NCBI GenBank assembly: GCA_002292325.1
Contig: DBBR01000049.1
Location: 1-6,150 of the forward strand
DNA length: 6,150 nt
Origin: Flavobacteriales bacterium UBA979
GTDB taxonomy: Bacteria > Bacteroidota > Bacteroidia > Flavobacteriales_D > Sanyastnellaceae
Reading direction: 5' to 3'
The stretch's first letter is position 1, and the number at the start of each line of letters is the position of its first letter. A program made the position numbers and the translations under genes. This document shows positions 6,117-6,150 of the stretch, piece after piece. The notes under the pieces were generated by a model, which worked only from the letters and a program-made list of their open reading frames with translations, was not told where the DNA came from and did no database searches.

Positions 6117-6150
6117 AAAAAACGGGAGACCGCATTGCTGCAATCTCCCG
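6117..6150 (-). terminator. Rho-independent terminator of an upstream gene outside the window
   Basis: Read on the minus strand, a 7-bp perfect stem (CGGGAGA at 6150-6144 pairing with TCTCCCG at 6129-6123) encloses a 14-nt loop that can form a small inner hairpin (TTGC/GCAA). Six T residues follow directly (6122-6117). This is the classical intrinsic terminator layout. It would end a minus-strand gene lying to the right of position 6150, and it marks the sulfotransferase gene as the start of a new transcription unit. The hairpin may extend past the window edge, so its full stem length is unknown. Confidence 0.8.

Noticed and set aside
1..6150. tRNA, rRNA, CRISPR arrays, insertion sequences
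   Set aside because: No cloverleaf-like segment, regularly spaced direct repeats, transposase-like frame or terminal inverted repeats were seen by eye on either strand.

Overview
All supported genes in this bacterial window lie on the minus strand, so it reads right to left. Base composition looks close to half G+C by eye (not counted). The gene starts lack convincing Shine-Dalgarno sequences, and three of them overlap the previous stop as ATGA. This is a tightly packed, translationally coupled operon. The sequence does not let me assign a phylum.

Right edge (6117-6150): a hairpin with a T-tract forms a rho-independent terminator for an unseen minus-strand gene beyond the window. Next is a stand-alone PAPS-dependent sulfotransferase (5135-6028). 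An AT-rich 180-bp gap follows (4956-5134), holding a weak inverted repeat and plausible promoter elements. The main operon begins after it: a PqqD/RRE-like protein (4506-4955); a very large fusion of an HprK-like kinase domain and two tandem GT2 glycosyltransferase domains (2008-4509); a third, stand-alone GT2 (1319-2011); and an NTP_transf_5-type nucleotidyltransferase (210-1307, possibly 210-1274). A further reading frame starts inside the nucleotidyltransferase stop codon (ATG at 213) and runs to a TAA at 73. Its translation resembles the N-terminus of a lasso-peptide B2 (transglutaminase-like) leader peptidase, and the same frame stays open from the TAA to the window edge.

A PqqD-like peptide-binding domain, an HprK-like kinase, a nucleotidyltransferase and a possible B2-like protease together recall lasso-peptide and related RiPP clusters, where these families bind a leader, cut it and decorate the peptide. 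The three GT2 domains and the sulfotransferase would add sugar and sulfate. My inference is a peptide- (or glycan-) tailoring locus whose most unusual component is the kinase-GT2-GT2 fusion. No precursor peptide, asparagine-synthetase-like cyclase or transporter is visible; any of these would have to lie outside the window. A surface-glycan role remains a real alternative.
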